From Deltaproteobacteria bacterium (GTDB taxonomy: Bacteria > Myxococcota_A > UBA796 > UBA2385): DNA of 64,000 nucleotides. The stretch lies in NCBI GenBank assembly GCA_018401435.1, contig JAGYJW010000003.1, positions 1 through 64,000 of the forward strand, given 5' to 3'. The position numbers were made by a program, and so were the translations under genes. A model generated the notes under the pieces. It saw nothing but the letters and a program-made list of their open reading frames with translations. It did not search any database and was not told the DNA's origin. This document shows positions 54,342 to 63,688 of the stretch, piece by piece; positions within the stretch are counted from its first letter, which is position 1; the number at the start of each line of letters is the position of its first letter.

Positions 54342-55574
54342 ATGGGGTCCGACCGGATGATGCTGTTGCCGCTCCTGGGCGCCGCCTTCGCGAGCGACCT
54401 CGCCATCCAACACGCCACGGTGCTGCCCATCTCCGGGCCTCCGATCGCCGATGCCACGGTGCTGGTGACCGATGGCCGCATCGAGGCTGTGGGCGCCGGG
54501 CTGCCCGTGCCGCCGGGAACCGCCATGGTCATCGACGCCACCGGCCGCTTCCTCACCCCCGGCCTGATCGATGTGCACTCCCATATGGGCGTCTACGCCT
54601 GGCCCAATGCCGGCGCCCACTCCGATGGCAACGAGGCCACCGATCCCCTGACCCCGCAGGTCTGGGCGGGCGACTCCATCCGGGTGCATGACCCCGCGAT
54701 GTCCCGGGCCCGGGCCGGCGGCGTGACCACCATCCAGGTCCTGCCCGGCAGCGCCAACCTGGTGGGCGGGCGCTCCGCCGTGATCAAGCTGCGCCAGAGC
54801 CGGACCTTGGACGGCATGCTCTTTGCGCAGGCGCCCGCGGGCATCAAGATGGCCTGCGGTGAGAATCCCAAGCGGGTCTATGGCAGCGACATCGACGGCC
54901 CCAGCACGCGCATGGGCAACCTGGCGTCCATGCGGGCGGCCTTTCAAGGGGCGCTGGACTACCGCGAAGCCCGCAAACGCCGCGAGCCGCCGCCATGGGA
55001 CGAGGGCCAAGAGGTGCTGCTGGACGTGCTTGCCGGCAAGATCCGCGTGCATGTCCACTGCTACCGCCACGACGACATTGAAGGCGTGTACCGCGTAATG
55101 GACGAGTTCGGCGTGAAGGTGGCCAGCATTCAGCACGCGCTGGAGGCCTACAAGGTGCGCGATCTCATCGCCGCCCATGGATCGGGGATCGCCACCTGGC
55201 CCGACTGGTGGGGCTTCAAGATGGAGGCCTATGACGGCATCCCCGAGAACGCGGTGCTGGTCAAGGCCACCGGCGTACCCGTCGCGATTCACTCCGACTC
55301 GGCCGACACGGTGCAGCGCCTCTACACCGAGGCCGCCAAGCTGCTGGCCACCGGGATGAGCGAGGAGGACGCGCTGGAGACCATCACCCTCGACCCCGCG
55401 CGCATCCTCGGCATCGACCGCTTCGTGGGCAGCGTGGAGGTGGGCAAGCACGCCGACCTCGCCCTCTTCTCCAAGCACCCCCTCGATGTCACCACCGTGG
55501 TGGACCAGACCTGGATTGAAGGCGAGACCGTCTTCAGCCGCGAAGCGGAGGGCACCCCCTATGCCTGGCCCTGA
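54342..55574 (+). CDS. Secreted amidohydrolase (imidazolonepropionase-like)
   Basis: 410-residue metal-dependent amidohydrolase, probably exported. Start options are ATG 54342 and the double ATG from 54357; the latter gives a short hydrophobic signal (MMLLPLLGAAFASD). The first metal site is LIDVHSHMG, further ligands are HVHCYRHDD and IQHALEA, and the catalytic Asp lies in VAIHSDSAD. The C-terminal beta part has VGSVEVGKHADLALFSKHPL, the usual composite domain. Substrate unknown; relatives act on small cyclic amides or dipeptides. The next gene is a paralog overlapping by 14 bases. Confidence 0.8.
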   Translation: MGSDRMMLLPLLGAAFASDLAIQHATVLPISGPPIADATVLVTDGRIEAVGAGLPVPPGTAMVIDATGRFLTPGLIDVHSHMGVYAWPNAGAHSDGNEATDPLTPQVWAGDSIRVHDPAMSRARAGGVTTIQVLPGSANLVGGRSAVIKLRQSRTLDGMLFAQAPAGIKMACGENPKRVYGSDIDGPSTRMGNLASMRAAFQGALDYREARKRREPPPWDEGQEVLLDVLAGKIRVHVHCYRHDDIEGVYRVMDEFGVKVASIQHALEAYKVRDLIAAHGSGIATWPDWWGFKMEAYDGIPENAVLVKATGVPVAIHSDSADTVQRLYTEAAKLLATGMSEEDALETITLDPARILGIDRFVGSVEVGKHADLALFSKHPLDVTTVVDQTWIEGETVFSREAEGTPYAWP

Positions 55575-56892
55575 CCTCAGCCGCCGCCACCTGCTCGCCC
55601 TGGGTGGCGCGGGGGCCCTTGGCCCTGGGCCTGCCCCGCCGCGCCTGGGCCGACCCCGCGATGGACGCGCGCCTGTCGGGCTGGGCGGCTGCCGGCACCT
55701 CCGGCAGCTTCACCCTGAGCAACGCCGTCCTGGTCACCCACGAGGGCGGCGCCTGGACGCCAGCGGCCTGCGGGTGGAGGCCGGTCGGGTGGTGGAGCTG
55801 GGCCCCCAGGTGAAGGGCGGCACCGACCTCGGCGGGCGCTGGCTGACTCCCGGCTTCACCGACGCCGGCTGCCTGGTGGGGCTGCTGGAGGTGGGCGCCG
55901 AGGGCGGCTCGCGCGACGACAATGAAGACAGCGACGCCATTCAGCCCGATGCCCGCGCCTGGGATGGCTACAATCCCCAGTCTGAGGTGGTCGCCGTCAC
56001 GCGGGCTGCGGGCATCACCCACGCCCTGGTCCATCCGGCCACCAGCCGCCTGGTCCCGGGCCAGGCCGGCCTCTTTCGCATGGTGGGCCGCACGCCGGAC
56101 GAGGCCCTGGTATCGGGACCGGCCGCCCTGGTGCTGTGCCTGGGCCGCGCCGCCACGGGGGGCAAGGGGCCGACCTCGCGCATGGGCGTGTCCATGCGCC
56201 TGCGCGAGCTGATGCACGGCATCGAGCTGCCCGATGACAGCGACGAGAAGCCCCGCCGGCGCTGCCGCAAGGGCGAGCCGGACGCCCCGGAGGCCGACGA
56301 GGACCTGTCTCCTGCGGACCGCACCTGGCGACAGGTACGCCGGGGTGAGCTGCCCGTGCTGATCAAGGCCGAGCGCGCCGACGACATCCTGGCGGCCATC
56401 GACCTCTGCGCCGAGTGGAAGCTGCGGGGCGTGCTGCTGGGCGGGGCCGAGGCCTGGATGGTGGTGGACGAGCTGGCCGCTGCCGGCATGCCAGCCTTCT
56501 TGGGGCCCCTGACGGTGCAGCCCGACAGCTTCGAGCACCCCCACGCCCGCTACGACAACGCTGCCATCCTGCACGCTGCCGGCGTGCCCATCAGCTTCCG
56601 CACCGACTCGGCGCACTTCTCGCGGGGCCTGTCCACCAGCGCGGGCGTCGCCGTGGCCCATGGCCTGCCCTGGGAGGCGGCCATCGCGGCCCTGACCCAT
56701 GGCCCCAGCGCAGCGTTGGGGGGAGCGCCCCTGGGCACCCTGGAGCCCGGCGGACCGGCGAGCTTCTTCGTCACCGATGGGGATCCGCTCCAACCCCGCC
56801 ACGCTGTGCGCCGGATGTGGATCGACGGCCGAGAGGTCTCCCTCGACAACCGGCAGCGGCGGCTCTTCGAGCGCTACCGCGAGCTGTGGTAG
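55561..56892 (+). pseudogene. Amidohydrolase paralog with lost metal site and two compensating frameshifts
   Basis: About 444 codons related to the upstream amidohydrolase. It starts with a twin-arginine-like SRRHLLALGG. One extra G in GGGGG (55611-55615) and one missing C near 55752 put residues about 18-65 in the wrong frame; corrected, they read LALGLPRRAWADPAMDARL and GSFTLSNAVLVTHEGGA. The rest is intact, with RTDSAHFSRGLSTSAGVAVA and the C-terminal HAVRRMWIDGREV. Where active enzymes have HxH, this one reads GFTDAGCLVGL, so the first metal site is lost. It may be a partner subunit of the active paralog. Called broken because of the indels, though they may be base-calling errors. Confidence 0.6.
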
Positions 56893-56899
56893 GCCGCCC

Positions 56900-57847
56900 A
56901 TGAAGGTCCTGGTCACCGGCGGCGCCGGCTTCATCGGCTCTCACCTCGTGGACGCGCTGCTGGCGCGGGGGGACGAAGTCACCGTCCTCGACTGCTTCGA
57001 TGACGCCTACGATCCGCGCTTGAAGGAGCGCAACCTGCACGGCAGCGCCGCCACCGTGGTGCGCGCCGACATCCGCGATCTGGACGCCGTGCTGCCCCTC
57101 ATGCAGGCCGCCGATGGCGTCGTGCACCTGGCGGCGCGGGCGGGTGTGCGCGAGAGCCTGGCCGACCCCCTGCTCTATGAGTCGGTCAATGTGCGGGGCA
57201 CCGCGGTGGTATTGGAGGCCGCCCGCCAATCTGCAGAGACGCGCGGGCGGGCGGTGCCGGTGGTCTTCGCCAGCTCGTCGAGCGTCTATGGCGCGCGCGG
57301 GCCGGGGCGCTTCACCGAGGACAGCGGCGCCGACAGCCCCGTGAGCCCCTACGCGGCCACCAAGCGCTGCGGGGAGCTGCTCGCCCACGCCGCCTGGGCC
57401 GGTGCCGCCGTGCCGGTGACCTGCCTGCGCTTCTTTACGGTCTACGGCCCCCGCCAGCGGCCGGCCATGGCCATCGCCCGCTTCTTTGAGCTCGCCCAAA
57501 ATGGGGACCCACTCCCCATTTTCGGTGATGGCAGCGCCATACGCGACTTCACCTTTGTCAGCGATGCGGTGTCTGCCGTCCTGGCCAGCCTCGACCAGCC
57601 CGACGGCTTCCGCGTGCTCAACATCGGCAGCGACGCGCCGGTCCGCTTGCTGGACCTCGTGGCTGCCATCGGCGAGATCAGCGGCCAGCCCCTCAAGCTC
57701 GCCCATCTGCCCGTGCAGAATGGCGATGTGCCCCGCACCCACGCTGACATCAGCCGGGCCCGCGCCGCCCTGGGTTGGGCGCCGCAGATCAGCCTGCAGG
57801 AGGGCCTGCGGCGCTACTTTGCCTGGAGCCAGGCAGGGGCCCGCTGA
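56900..57847 (+). CDS. NAD-dependent sugar epimerase/dehydratase (extended SDR)
   Basis: 315-residue extended short-chain dehydrogenase with the nucleotide loop MKVLVTGGAGFIGSHLVDAL. SSSSVYGA, the catalytic pair in SPYAATKRCGE (Tyr-x3-Lys), TVYGPRQRP and IRDFTFVSDAVSA match UDP-glucuronate or UDP-glucose 4-epimerase types. Substrate specificity cannot be fixed. It starts 7 bases after the preceding stop and converges with pgsA 3 bases away. Confidence 0.85.
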   Translation: MKVLVTGGAGFIGSHLVDALLARGDEVTVLDCFDDAYDPRLKERNLHGSAATVVRADIRDLDAVLPLMQAADGVVHLAARAGVRESLADPLLYESVNVRGTAVVLEAARQSAETRGRAVPVVFASSSSVYGARGPGRFTEDSGADSPVSPYAATKRCGELLAHAAWAGAAVPVTCLRFFTVYGPRQRPAMAIARFFELAQNGDPLPIFGDGSAIRDFTFVSDAVSAVLASLDQPDGFRVLNIGSDAPVRLLDLVAAIGEISGQPLKLAHLPVQNGDVPRTHADISRARAALGWAPQISLQEGLRRYFAWSQAGAR

Positions 57848-57850
57848 CGA

Positions 57851-58459
57851 TCAGGCGGCCGGGGGACGCACCTGGCCGGCACCCTGGCGGAAGAACTGCA
57901 CGAGGTATTCCACCGCGCTGGCCAGGCTGAAGAAGGTGGCCACATAGAGCAGGGCCACGCCGGTGCGGATGGGCTCGCAGCCGGCGGTGGGCACATTCCA
58001 CAGGATGAAGCCCAGGGCGGTGCTCTGGTAGGCGGTCTTGAACTTGCCCAGGGTGCTGGCCGAGATCACCATGCCCTCCTGGCTGGCGATGCCCCGCAAG
58101 CCCGTGATGGCCAGCTCTCGGCAGAGCAGCAGCACCACCAGCCAGACCGGCACCCAGCCCAGGGGGATCATCATCACCAGCACGGTGGTGACCATGAGCT
58201 TGTCGGCCATGGGGTCGAGGTAGGCGCCCGCCGGCGACGTGAGGTTCCAGCGACGCGCCAGCCAGCCATCGATGATGTCGGTGATCATCGCGCCCACGAA
58301 GACGACGAAGCCCACCGCCGTCTCGAGCTGGGTGGGCTGATCCCAGAGCAGGTAGACCATGACCGGAACCAGCGCGATTCGGGCCACGGTCAGGGTGTTG
58401 GGGAGATTCCAGAAGCCCGCGCTCTTGGGAGAAGGCTTCCGGCTGGGGGTGCCGCTCAT
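57851..58459 (-). CDS. pgsA: CDP-diacylglycerol-glycerol-3-phosphate phosphatidyltransferase
   Basis: 202-residue inner-membrane enzyme making phosphatidylglycerol phosphate. [18 protein letters not shown] and the CDP-alcohol motif DGWLARRW...[10 protein letters not shown] (D-G-x2-A-R, then G-x3-D-x3-D) are complete. About six membrane helices. The ATG overlaps the stop of the upstream transglycosylase gene by four bases; the open frame runs on much further upstream in a false reading. Confidence 0.92.
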   Translation of the reverse strand: MSGTPSRKPSPKSAGFWNLPNTLTVARIALVPVMVYLLWDQPTQLETAVGFVVFVGAMITDIIDGWLARRWNLTSPAGAYLDPMADKLMVTTVLVMMIPLGWVPVWLVVLLLCRELAITGLRGIASQEGMVISASTLGKFKTAYQSTALGFILWNVPTAGCEPIRTGVALLYVATFFSLASAVEYLVQFFRQGAGQVRPPAA

Positions 58460-59088
58460 GGGGTCGAATCGCCAAGCTGTAGGGGTGCGGTGAGGGGCGC
58501 TTCGGGCATGCCGGGGATGACCGGACGGTTGTCGCGCAGGTGGTCGTAGATGGCCATGACCCGAGGCACATAAGCGCGGGTCTCGTCGAAGGGAGGGATC
58601 CCGTTGTACTTCTCGACATTGCCCGGGCCGGCGTTGTAGGCCGCCAGGGCCCGGCGCACATCCCCAAAACGCTCCAACATGCGGGCGAGGTAGCGGGTGC
58701 CGCCGTCCAGGTTCTGCAGCGGATCCCAGGCGTCCGCCACCCCCAGGCCCTCGGCGGTGCCCGGCATCAGCTGCATCAGGCCCATCGCGCCCGTGCGGCT
58801 CTTGGCGTTGGGGTTCATGCCGCTCTCGGCCACACAGACCGCCTTGATCAGCTCGGCCTGCACGCCATAGCGGGCTTCCAAATCCAAGAGTTCGGCATCC
58901 CAGGTGTCCAGCAACGGGAAGGTGCGCAGGTTGACCCGCGCGGGTGCTGGCAGGGGCTTGCGGTCCAGGATGAAGACCTGGAAGCCGCTGTGGGTGGGCG
59001 AGTCCGTGAAGGACAGCGTGCCATCGGCCAGTTCGGCCCGGTAGATGTCGGCGCCGAGGGCGGCATGAAGGGCGATCAGGAGCAGCAT
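58456..59088 (-). CDS. Secreted lytic transglycosylase (SLT domain)
   Basis: 210-residue periplasmic protein cleaving peptidoglycan. Signal peptide [12 protein letters not shown], then a short DUF4124-like beta unit ([16 protein letters not shown]). The SLT domain has the catalytic Glu in [15 protein letters not shown], then [17 protein letters not shown] and the substrate motif [19 protein letters not shown]. The stop overlaps the pgsA start. Divergent from nadB across 113 bases. Confidence 0.88.
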   Translation of the reverse strand: MLLLIALHAALGADIYRAELADGTLSFTDSPTHSGFQVFILDRKPLPAPARVNLRTFPLLDTWDAELLDLEARYGVQAELIKAVCVAESGMNPNAKSRTGAMGLMQLMPGTAEGLGVADAWDPLQNLDGGTRYLARMLERFGDVRRALAAYNAGPGNVEKYNGIPPFDETRAYVPRVMAIYDHLRDNRPVIPGMPEAPLTAPLQLGDSTP

Positions 59089-59201
59089 ATCGGCTGAGGC
59101 TACCGGTGGCGGGGGGCCCGTACAAGGGCCGGCAGGTGCAGCAGGAGGGCCGCTGCGCTAGGTTCACCCTGGCCGAAGTGACTGGCTACGAGGCAGGTAT
59201 C

Positions 59202-60809
59202 GTGCCCAAGACAGACGTGCTCATCATCGGTAGCGGTCTCGCGGGCATGCGCCTGGCCTTGGAGCTTGCGCCCCATGGCTCGGTCACGGTCCTCACCAAG
59301 GGCGCGCGGGAAGAGAACAACTCCCGCTACGCCCAGGGCGGCATCGCCGCGGCCTGGCACGACGAGGACTCCTGGCAGGACCATGTCCGCGACACCCTGG
59401 TCGCCGGCGCGGGCCTCTGCCGTCGGGATGTGGTGGAGCGCACGGCCCGCGAGGCGCCCGAGCGGGTGCGCGAATTGATCGAGCTGGGGGTGGAATTCGA
59501 CCGCTGGGAAGAAGACCCCACCGACTACGATCTGCACAAGGAGGGCGGCCACTCCCGTCGGCGCATCCTTCACGCCAAGGATCTCACCGGCGCCGAGATC
59601 ATGCGGGCCCTCTTTGCGCGGGTGGACGAGCACCCCGCCATCTCCGTTCTCGAACAGCGCATGGTGGTGGACCTGGTCACCGAGGGCAGCCTGGCCCGCC
59701 GGCGGCAGGCCCTGCCGCCCCACCCCGACCGGGTGCTGGGCGCCTATGTGCTCAACTGCGAGAATGGCGAGGTCGAGGCCTGGAGCGCCAAGGTCGTCCT
59801 GCTGTGCACCGGCGGCGCCGGAAAGGTCTACCTCTACACCTCCAACCCCGACGTCGCGACGGGGGATGGCGTGGCGATGGCCTACCGGGCCGGCGCCCGG
59901 GTCGCGAATATGGAATTCGTGCAGTTCCACCCGACCGTGCTCTACAACCCCGCCGGCGGCAGCTTCTTGATCAGCGAGGCCTTGCGGGGTGAGGGCGGCA
60001 TCCTGCGCCTGCCCAACGGCGAGGCCTTCATGTCCCGCTACGACAGCCGGCTGGAGCTGGCGCCGCGGGACATCGTGGCCCGGGCCATCGACTCCGAGCT
60101 CAAGCGCACTGGCGCCGACGCGGTGCTGCTGGACATGACCCACCTGTCCCGGGCCGAGATCGAACACAAATTCCCCAATATCCACGAGCACTGCCTGGCC
60201 CTTGGGCTGGACATGGCCACGCGTCCCATCCCGGTGGTGCCGGCTGCACACTATGTCTGCGGCGGCGTGATGACCTCGCTTCAGGGCGAGACTGACATCC
60301 ACAACCTCTTCGCGGTGGGGGAGGTCACCTGCACCGGCTTGCATGGGGCCAACCGGCTGGCCAGCAACTCGCTGCTCGAAGCCATCTCCTTTGCCCACCA
60401 CGCCGCACAGGTGGTGCGCGCCCGCCTTCCGGTGCTGCCTGCGGTCGAGCCCATCCCTCCCTGGGATTCCGGTCTGGCCTCCGAGCCCGACGAGCAGGTG
60501 GTCATCACGCAGATCTGGGACGAGATTCGGCGTTTGATGTGGAATTACGTCGGAATCGTCCGCAGCTCGCGGCGGCTGCGGCGGGCGCGGGCCCGGTTGG
60601 ACCTGGTGGAAGGCGAGATCGAGGCCTACTACTGGGACTTCAAGCTGACCGGCGACCTGATCGAGCTGCGCAACATCGCGACGGTGGCCGGCCTGGTGGT
60701 GGACAGCGCGATGCGCCGCCGCGAGAGCCGCGGCCTGCACTTCACCCTGGACTACCCCGAAGCCGATCCGCGCTTTGTGCGGGACACCATCCTGCAGAAG
60801 CGCTGGTAG
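59202..60809 (+). CDS. nadB: L-aspartate oxidase
   Basis: 535-residue flavoenzyme making iminoaspartate for NAD synthesis. The FAD loop VLIIGSGLAGMRLALEL, NSRYAQGGIAAAW, GGHSRRRILHAKDLTG, EFVQFHPTVLY and GLHGANRLASNSLLEA are all present. Length is close to the E. coli 540. The GTG at 59202 has GAGG eight bases upstream and gives the expected N-terminus; other GTG starts upstream would add unconserved residues. nadA and nadC are not in the window. Confidence 0.95.
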   Translation: MPKTDVLIIGSGLAGMRLALELAPHGSVTVLTKGAREENNSRYAQGGIAAAWHDEDSWQDHVRDTLVAGAGLCRRDVVERTAREAPERVRELIELGVEFDRWEEDPTDYDLHKEGGHSRRRILHAKDLTGAEIMRALFARVDEHPAISVLEQRMVVDLVTEGSLARRRQALPPHPDRVLGAYVLNCENGEVEAWSAKVVLLCTGGAGKVYLYTSNPDVATGDGVAMAYRAGARVANMEFVQFHPTVLYNPAGGSFLISEALRGEGGILRLPNGEAFMSRYDSRLELAPRDIVARAIDSELKRTGADAVLLDMTHLSRAEIEHKFPNIHEHCLALGLDMATRPIPVVPAAHYVCGGVMTSLQGETDIHNLFAVGEVTCTGLHGANRLASNSLLEAISFAHHAAQVVRARLPVLPAVEPIPPWDSGLASEPDEQVVITQIWDEIRRLMWNYVGIVRSSRRLRRARARLDLVEGEIEAYYWDFKLTGDLIELRNIATVAGLVVDSAMRRRESRGLHFTLDYPEADPRFVRDTILQKRW

Positions 60810-60815
60810 GCGGCC

Positions 60816-62201
60816 TCAGCCGTCCAGGCGCAGCTCGCCGGTGCCCACCAGGGCCTCGATCTCGGCGGGGTCCTTGGGAATGCCGGCAGTGAGCACATCG
60901 GGGTCGCCCGCGGTCACGTGCACATCGTCTTCGATGCGGATGCCGCCAAAGCCCGTCCAAGTCAGGGCGCGCTCCAGATCCAGATCGCCCTGGAAGCGCG
61001 TCAGCAGGTCGTTGTCGGCGAGGATGGCGGGCACCACGTAGAAGCCGGGCTCCACCGTCACCACCATGCCGGGCTGCAGGTCGCGGTCCAGGCGCAGGTA
61101 GGAGAGGCCGAACTGGCTGGAGCGGCGACGGCCGGCGCCATAGCCCGCGCGATCGCCGAAGATCTCCATGTCGTGGACGTCCAGGGCCAGCAGGTGGCCG
61201 ATGCCATGGGGGAAGAAGAGGGCGTGGGCCCCGCGCTCCACCAGGCCGTCGACATCGCCCCGCAGCAGGCCCTCGTCCACCAGGAAGCGGGTGAGCACGG
61301 CGCCCGCGGCGAGGTGCACATCCCGGTAGCGCACGCCCGCGCGGCAGCGGTCGATGGCGGCCAGCTGGGCGGCCAGCACGGCGTCATAGGCCGCCCGCTG
61401 GCGGCCATCGAAGCGCCCGGACACCGGCCAGGTGCGCGTGACATCGGTGGCATAGCCGCTGGCGGCTTCGGCGCCCCCGTCCAGGAGCAGGAGCTGGCCC
61501 TCTTCCAGAATGTTGTCGTAGCCTTCGTTGTGGAGGATCTCGCCCCGCACCGTCACGATGCTGTGGTAGGCGGTTCCCAGCCCGTGGGCGGCCAGCACGC
61601 CGTCAAAGAGGGCGGCGATCTGGCGCTCGTGGCGGCCCGGCCGGGTGGCGGCCATGGCGGCCCGGTGCGCCCGCGCCGTGACCGCGCCGGTGGCCCGCAT
61701 CTCGGCCACCTCCTCTTCTTGCAGCGTGAGGCGCAGGGAGATGACGGCCTCGATCAGGCGCTCAGGCCCGTTGAGGGGGCCATATTCCAGCAGCTGGCCG
61801 GTCAGGCGCCGGGCGAGGGCGGTGCGGCGCGGGTCTGAGACGGCCAGGGACCAGGGCCGGCGGGCGAGCGCCGCGATGCTGGGCTCAAGCTCCTCGGCCG
61901 GGGCGGTCTGGATGCCGTAGCGATCGGCCAGCGCGGCCAAGGAGGGCGTGGGCCCGTGCCACAAGGCGTCGCCGGGGCCCGGTGTGGGCAGAAAGAGCGT
62001 GTGCTGATCGCCGTCGATCAGCAGCGCGGCATCGGGCAAGGCGCAGCCGCTGAAGTAGAGGAAGCTGCTGTCCTGCCGGAAGGGCAGGGGATTGGCCGGG
62101 AAGTTCCGGGCCTGGCGGCCGTTGCCCATCAGCAGGACGGGCTGATCGAGCATCGCGGACAGGGCGCTGCGGCGCTCGGCGTGAAAGGCGGCGGAAGGCA
62201 T
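60816..62201 (-). CDS. pepP: Xaa-Pro aminopeptidase (M24B)
   Basis: 461-residue metallopeptidase removing an N-terminal residue before proline. The N-terminal domain starts with RRSALSAMLDQPVLLMGNG and has QDSSFLYFSGC. The pita-bread domain keeps all metal ligands: LLLDGGAEA and ATDVTRTWPV (two Asp), FFPHGIGHLLALDVHD (His), TVEPGFY (Glu) and GIRIEDDV (Glu). It converges with nadB, 6 bases apart. Confidence 0.93.
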   Translation of the reverse strand: MPSAAFHAERRSALSAMLDQPVLLMGNGRQARNFPANPLPFRQDSSFLYFSGCALPDAALLIDGDQHTLFLPTPGPGDALWHGPTPSLAALADRYGIQTAPAEELEPSIAALARRPWSLAVSDPRRTALARRLTGQLLEYGPLNGPERLIEAVISLRLTLQEEEVAEMRATGAVTARAHRAAMAATRPGRHERQIAALFDGVLAAHGLGTAYHSIVTVRGEILHNEGYDNILEEGQLLLLDGGAEAASGYATDVTRTWPVSGRFDGRQRAAYDAVLAAQLAAIDRCRAGVRYRDVHLAAGAVLTRFLVDEGLLRGDVDGLVERGAHALFFPHGIGHLLALDVHDMEIFGDRAGYGAGRRRSSQFGLSYLRLDRDLQPGMVVTVEPGFYVVPAILADNDLLTRFQGDLDLERALTWTGFGGIRIEDDVHVTAGDPDVLTAGIPKDPAEIEALVGTGELRLDG

Positions 62202-62228
62202 CGGGGCTCCTGGCTGTGCCCCCGCTGC

Positions 62229-62819
62229 CTAACCCTGCGCGGGGTCCGGGTCGCCCAGCAGCTCTCTGCGGCCCACCAGGGCCTCCATGCGGTAGCCGGC
62301 GGCCTCGATGCGCTCAAGAGCGCCCTCCTCCCGGTCCACCACCACGATGACCTGCGCCACCACCAGTCCCGAGTCTTCGACGTGCTGAATGGCCTGCAGC
62401 AGGCTGCCGCCCGTGGTGGTGGTGTCTTCGACCACGCAGACCGGCGCGCCATCGCGCAGGTTGCTGCGGCCTTCCACCCAGAGCTTCAGCCCGTGGCCCT
62501 TGGCCTCTTTGCGCACCATGAAGCCCATGACCGGGCGACCGGCGAGGTGGCTGAGGGCGGCCGCGGCGCCGGTGATGGGGTCGGCGCCGGTCACCGGGCC
62601 GCCCACGCCCTCGATCTCGGGCTTCAGGCGGCTGAGCAGCAAGCGGGCGACCAGGGCCGCGCCTTCGGGGTGCAGGGTGGTGCGGCGGGCGTCCACATAG
62701 AAGTCGCTCTCGCGGCCCGAAGCCAACAGCACCCGCTGGCGGCGCACGCTGCGCTCTCGCAGGATCTCGACCAGGCGGTCGTGGTCGTGCCGCAGGCTGT
62801 CGGTGTCGTTGGGGCGCAT
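62229..62819 (-). CDS. pyrE: Orotate phosphoribosyltransferase
   Basis: 196-residue enzyme coupling orotate and PRPP to OMP. The PRPP motif is VCVVEDTTTTGGSLLQA, and the mobile catalytic loop is around GFMVRKEAKGHG. GGPVTGADPITGAAAALS is conserved. The ATG start has GGAG about 7 bases upstream; a longer frame exists but is unlikely. Same strand and close to pepP and the lipase gene. Confidence 0.93.
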   Translation of the reverse strand: MRPNDTDSLRHDHDRLVEILRERSVRRQRVLLASGRESDFYVDARRTTLHPEGAALVARLLLSRLKPEIEGVGGPVTGADPITGAAAALSHLAGRPVMGFMVRKEAKGHGLKLWVEGRSNLRDGAPVCVVEDTTTTGGSLLQAIQHVEDSGLVVAQVIVVVDREEGALERIEAAGYRMEALVGRRELLGDPDPAQG

Positions 62820-62836
62820 GGGGTCTCCGGCCGGGT

Positions 62837-63670
62837 TCAGGCGGTGGGGGCCCACACCTTATCCAGCCAGGCCACCAGGTCGGCCAGGATCGTGGCCTTC
62901 TCCGGCTCGTTGAAGATCTCGTGGTAGAGGTCGGGGTAGACCTTTAGCGTCTTTTCGGCGGTCCAGCCCTCATAGAGGCGCAGCGCCGCCTGGTGGTCGC
63001 AGATCTTGTCGCCGGTGGAGACCATCAGGCGCATCGGCAGCGCGTAGCGGCCGGGGTCGCCATTCACCCGGGCCATGGCGGCCTGGCTCTCGGTGAACCA
63101 GCGCGGGGTGACCGACGAGAAGACCAGGGGGTCGGCCTCGTAGGCGCGCACCACCTCGGCGTCATGGCTCAGGAAGGTGGTGTCCAGTCCGCTGGGCACG
63201 GGCAGCCAGGGCAGCAGCCGGCTGAGCCCGGTGCTCATCTTCACCTTCCAGGCGGGGGCCTCAAAGGCCAGGCCCAGCAAGGGGTTGGACAGCGCCAGGG
63301 CCCGGCAGGGGGGGGTGAGGGGCTCGCGCAAGGCGTCCAGGCTGACCAGCCCGCCCATGCTGTGGGCCAGGATGGCAAAGGGCTTGCCGATGGTCCCTGC
63401 GGCGGCTTGCACATCCTCGACATAGCGGTGCCAGGCGACGCAGTGGCCGCGCCGCCCGCCGCTCTTGCCGTGCCCGCGCAGCTCGACCAGGGTCACCCGC
63501 CAGCCGGCCTCCACCAGGGCGGTGGCGACGTGGTTGTAGCGGCCGGCGTGTTCGGCGAGCCCGTGAACCAGCAGGACGTCGCGATCCCCGTCACCCCAGC
63601 GGGCCAGGCGCAGGGGCGTGGCGTCATCGGAGCGGGCGGACAGCCAGGTGGGCTGCAGGGGCGTGGACAT
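62837..63670 (-). CDS. Alpha/beta hydrolase, monoacylglycerol lipase/lysophospholipase type
   Basis: 277-residue alpha/beta hydrolase. The oxyanion segment VLLVHGLAEHAGRYNHVA and LVELRGHGKSGGRRGH are typical of the monoacylglycerol lipase group. The nucleophile is Ser in AHSMGG, the acid Asp in STGDKICD and the His in YPDLYHEIFNE. No signal peptide, so cytosolic or membrane-surface. It ends 18 bases before pyrE. Confidence 0.85.
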   Translation of the reverse strand: MSTPLQPTWLSARSDDATPLRLARWGDGDRDVLLVHGLAEHAGRYNHVATALVEAGWRVTLVELRGHGKSGGRRGHCVAWHRYVEDVQAAAGTIGKPFAILAHSMGGLVSLDALREPLTPPCRALALSNPLLGLAFEAPAWKVKMSTGLSRLLPWLPVPSGLDTTFLSHDAEVVRAYEADPLVFSSVTPRWFTESQAAMARVNGDPGRYALPMRLMVSTGDKICDHQAALRLYEGWTAEKTLKVYPDLYHEIFNEPEKATILADLVAWLDKVWAPTA

Positions 63671-63688
63671 GGGGCTCCCGAAGGCAGG

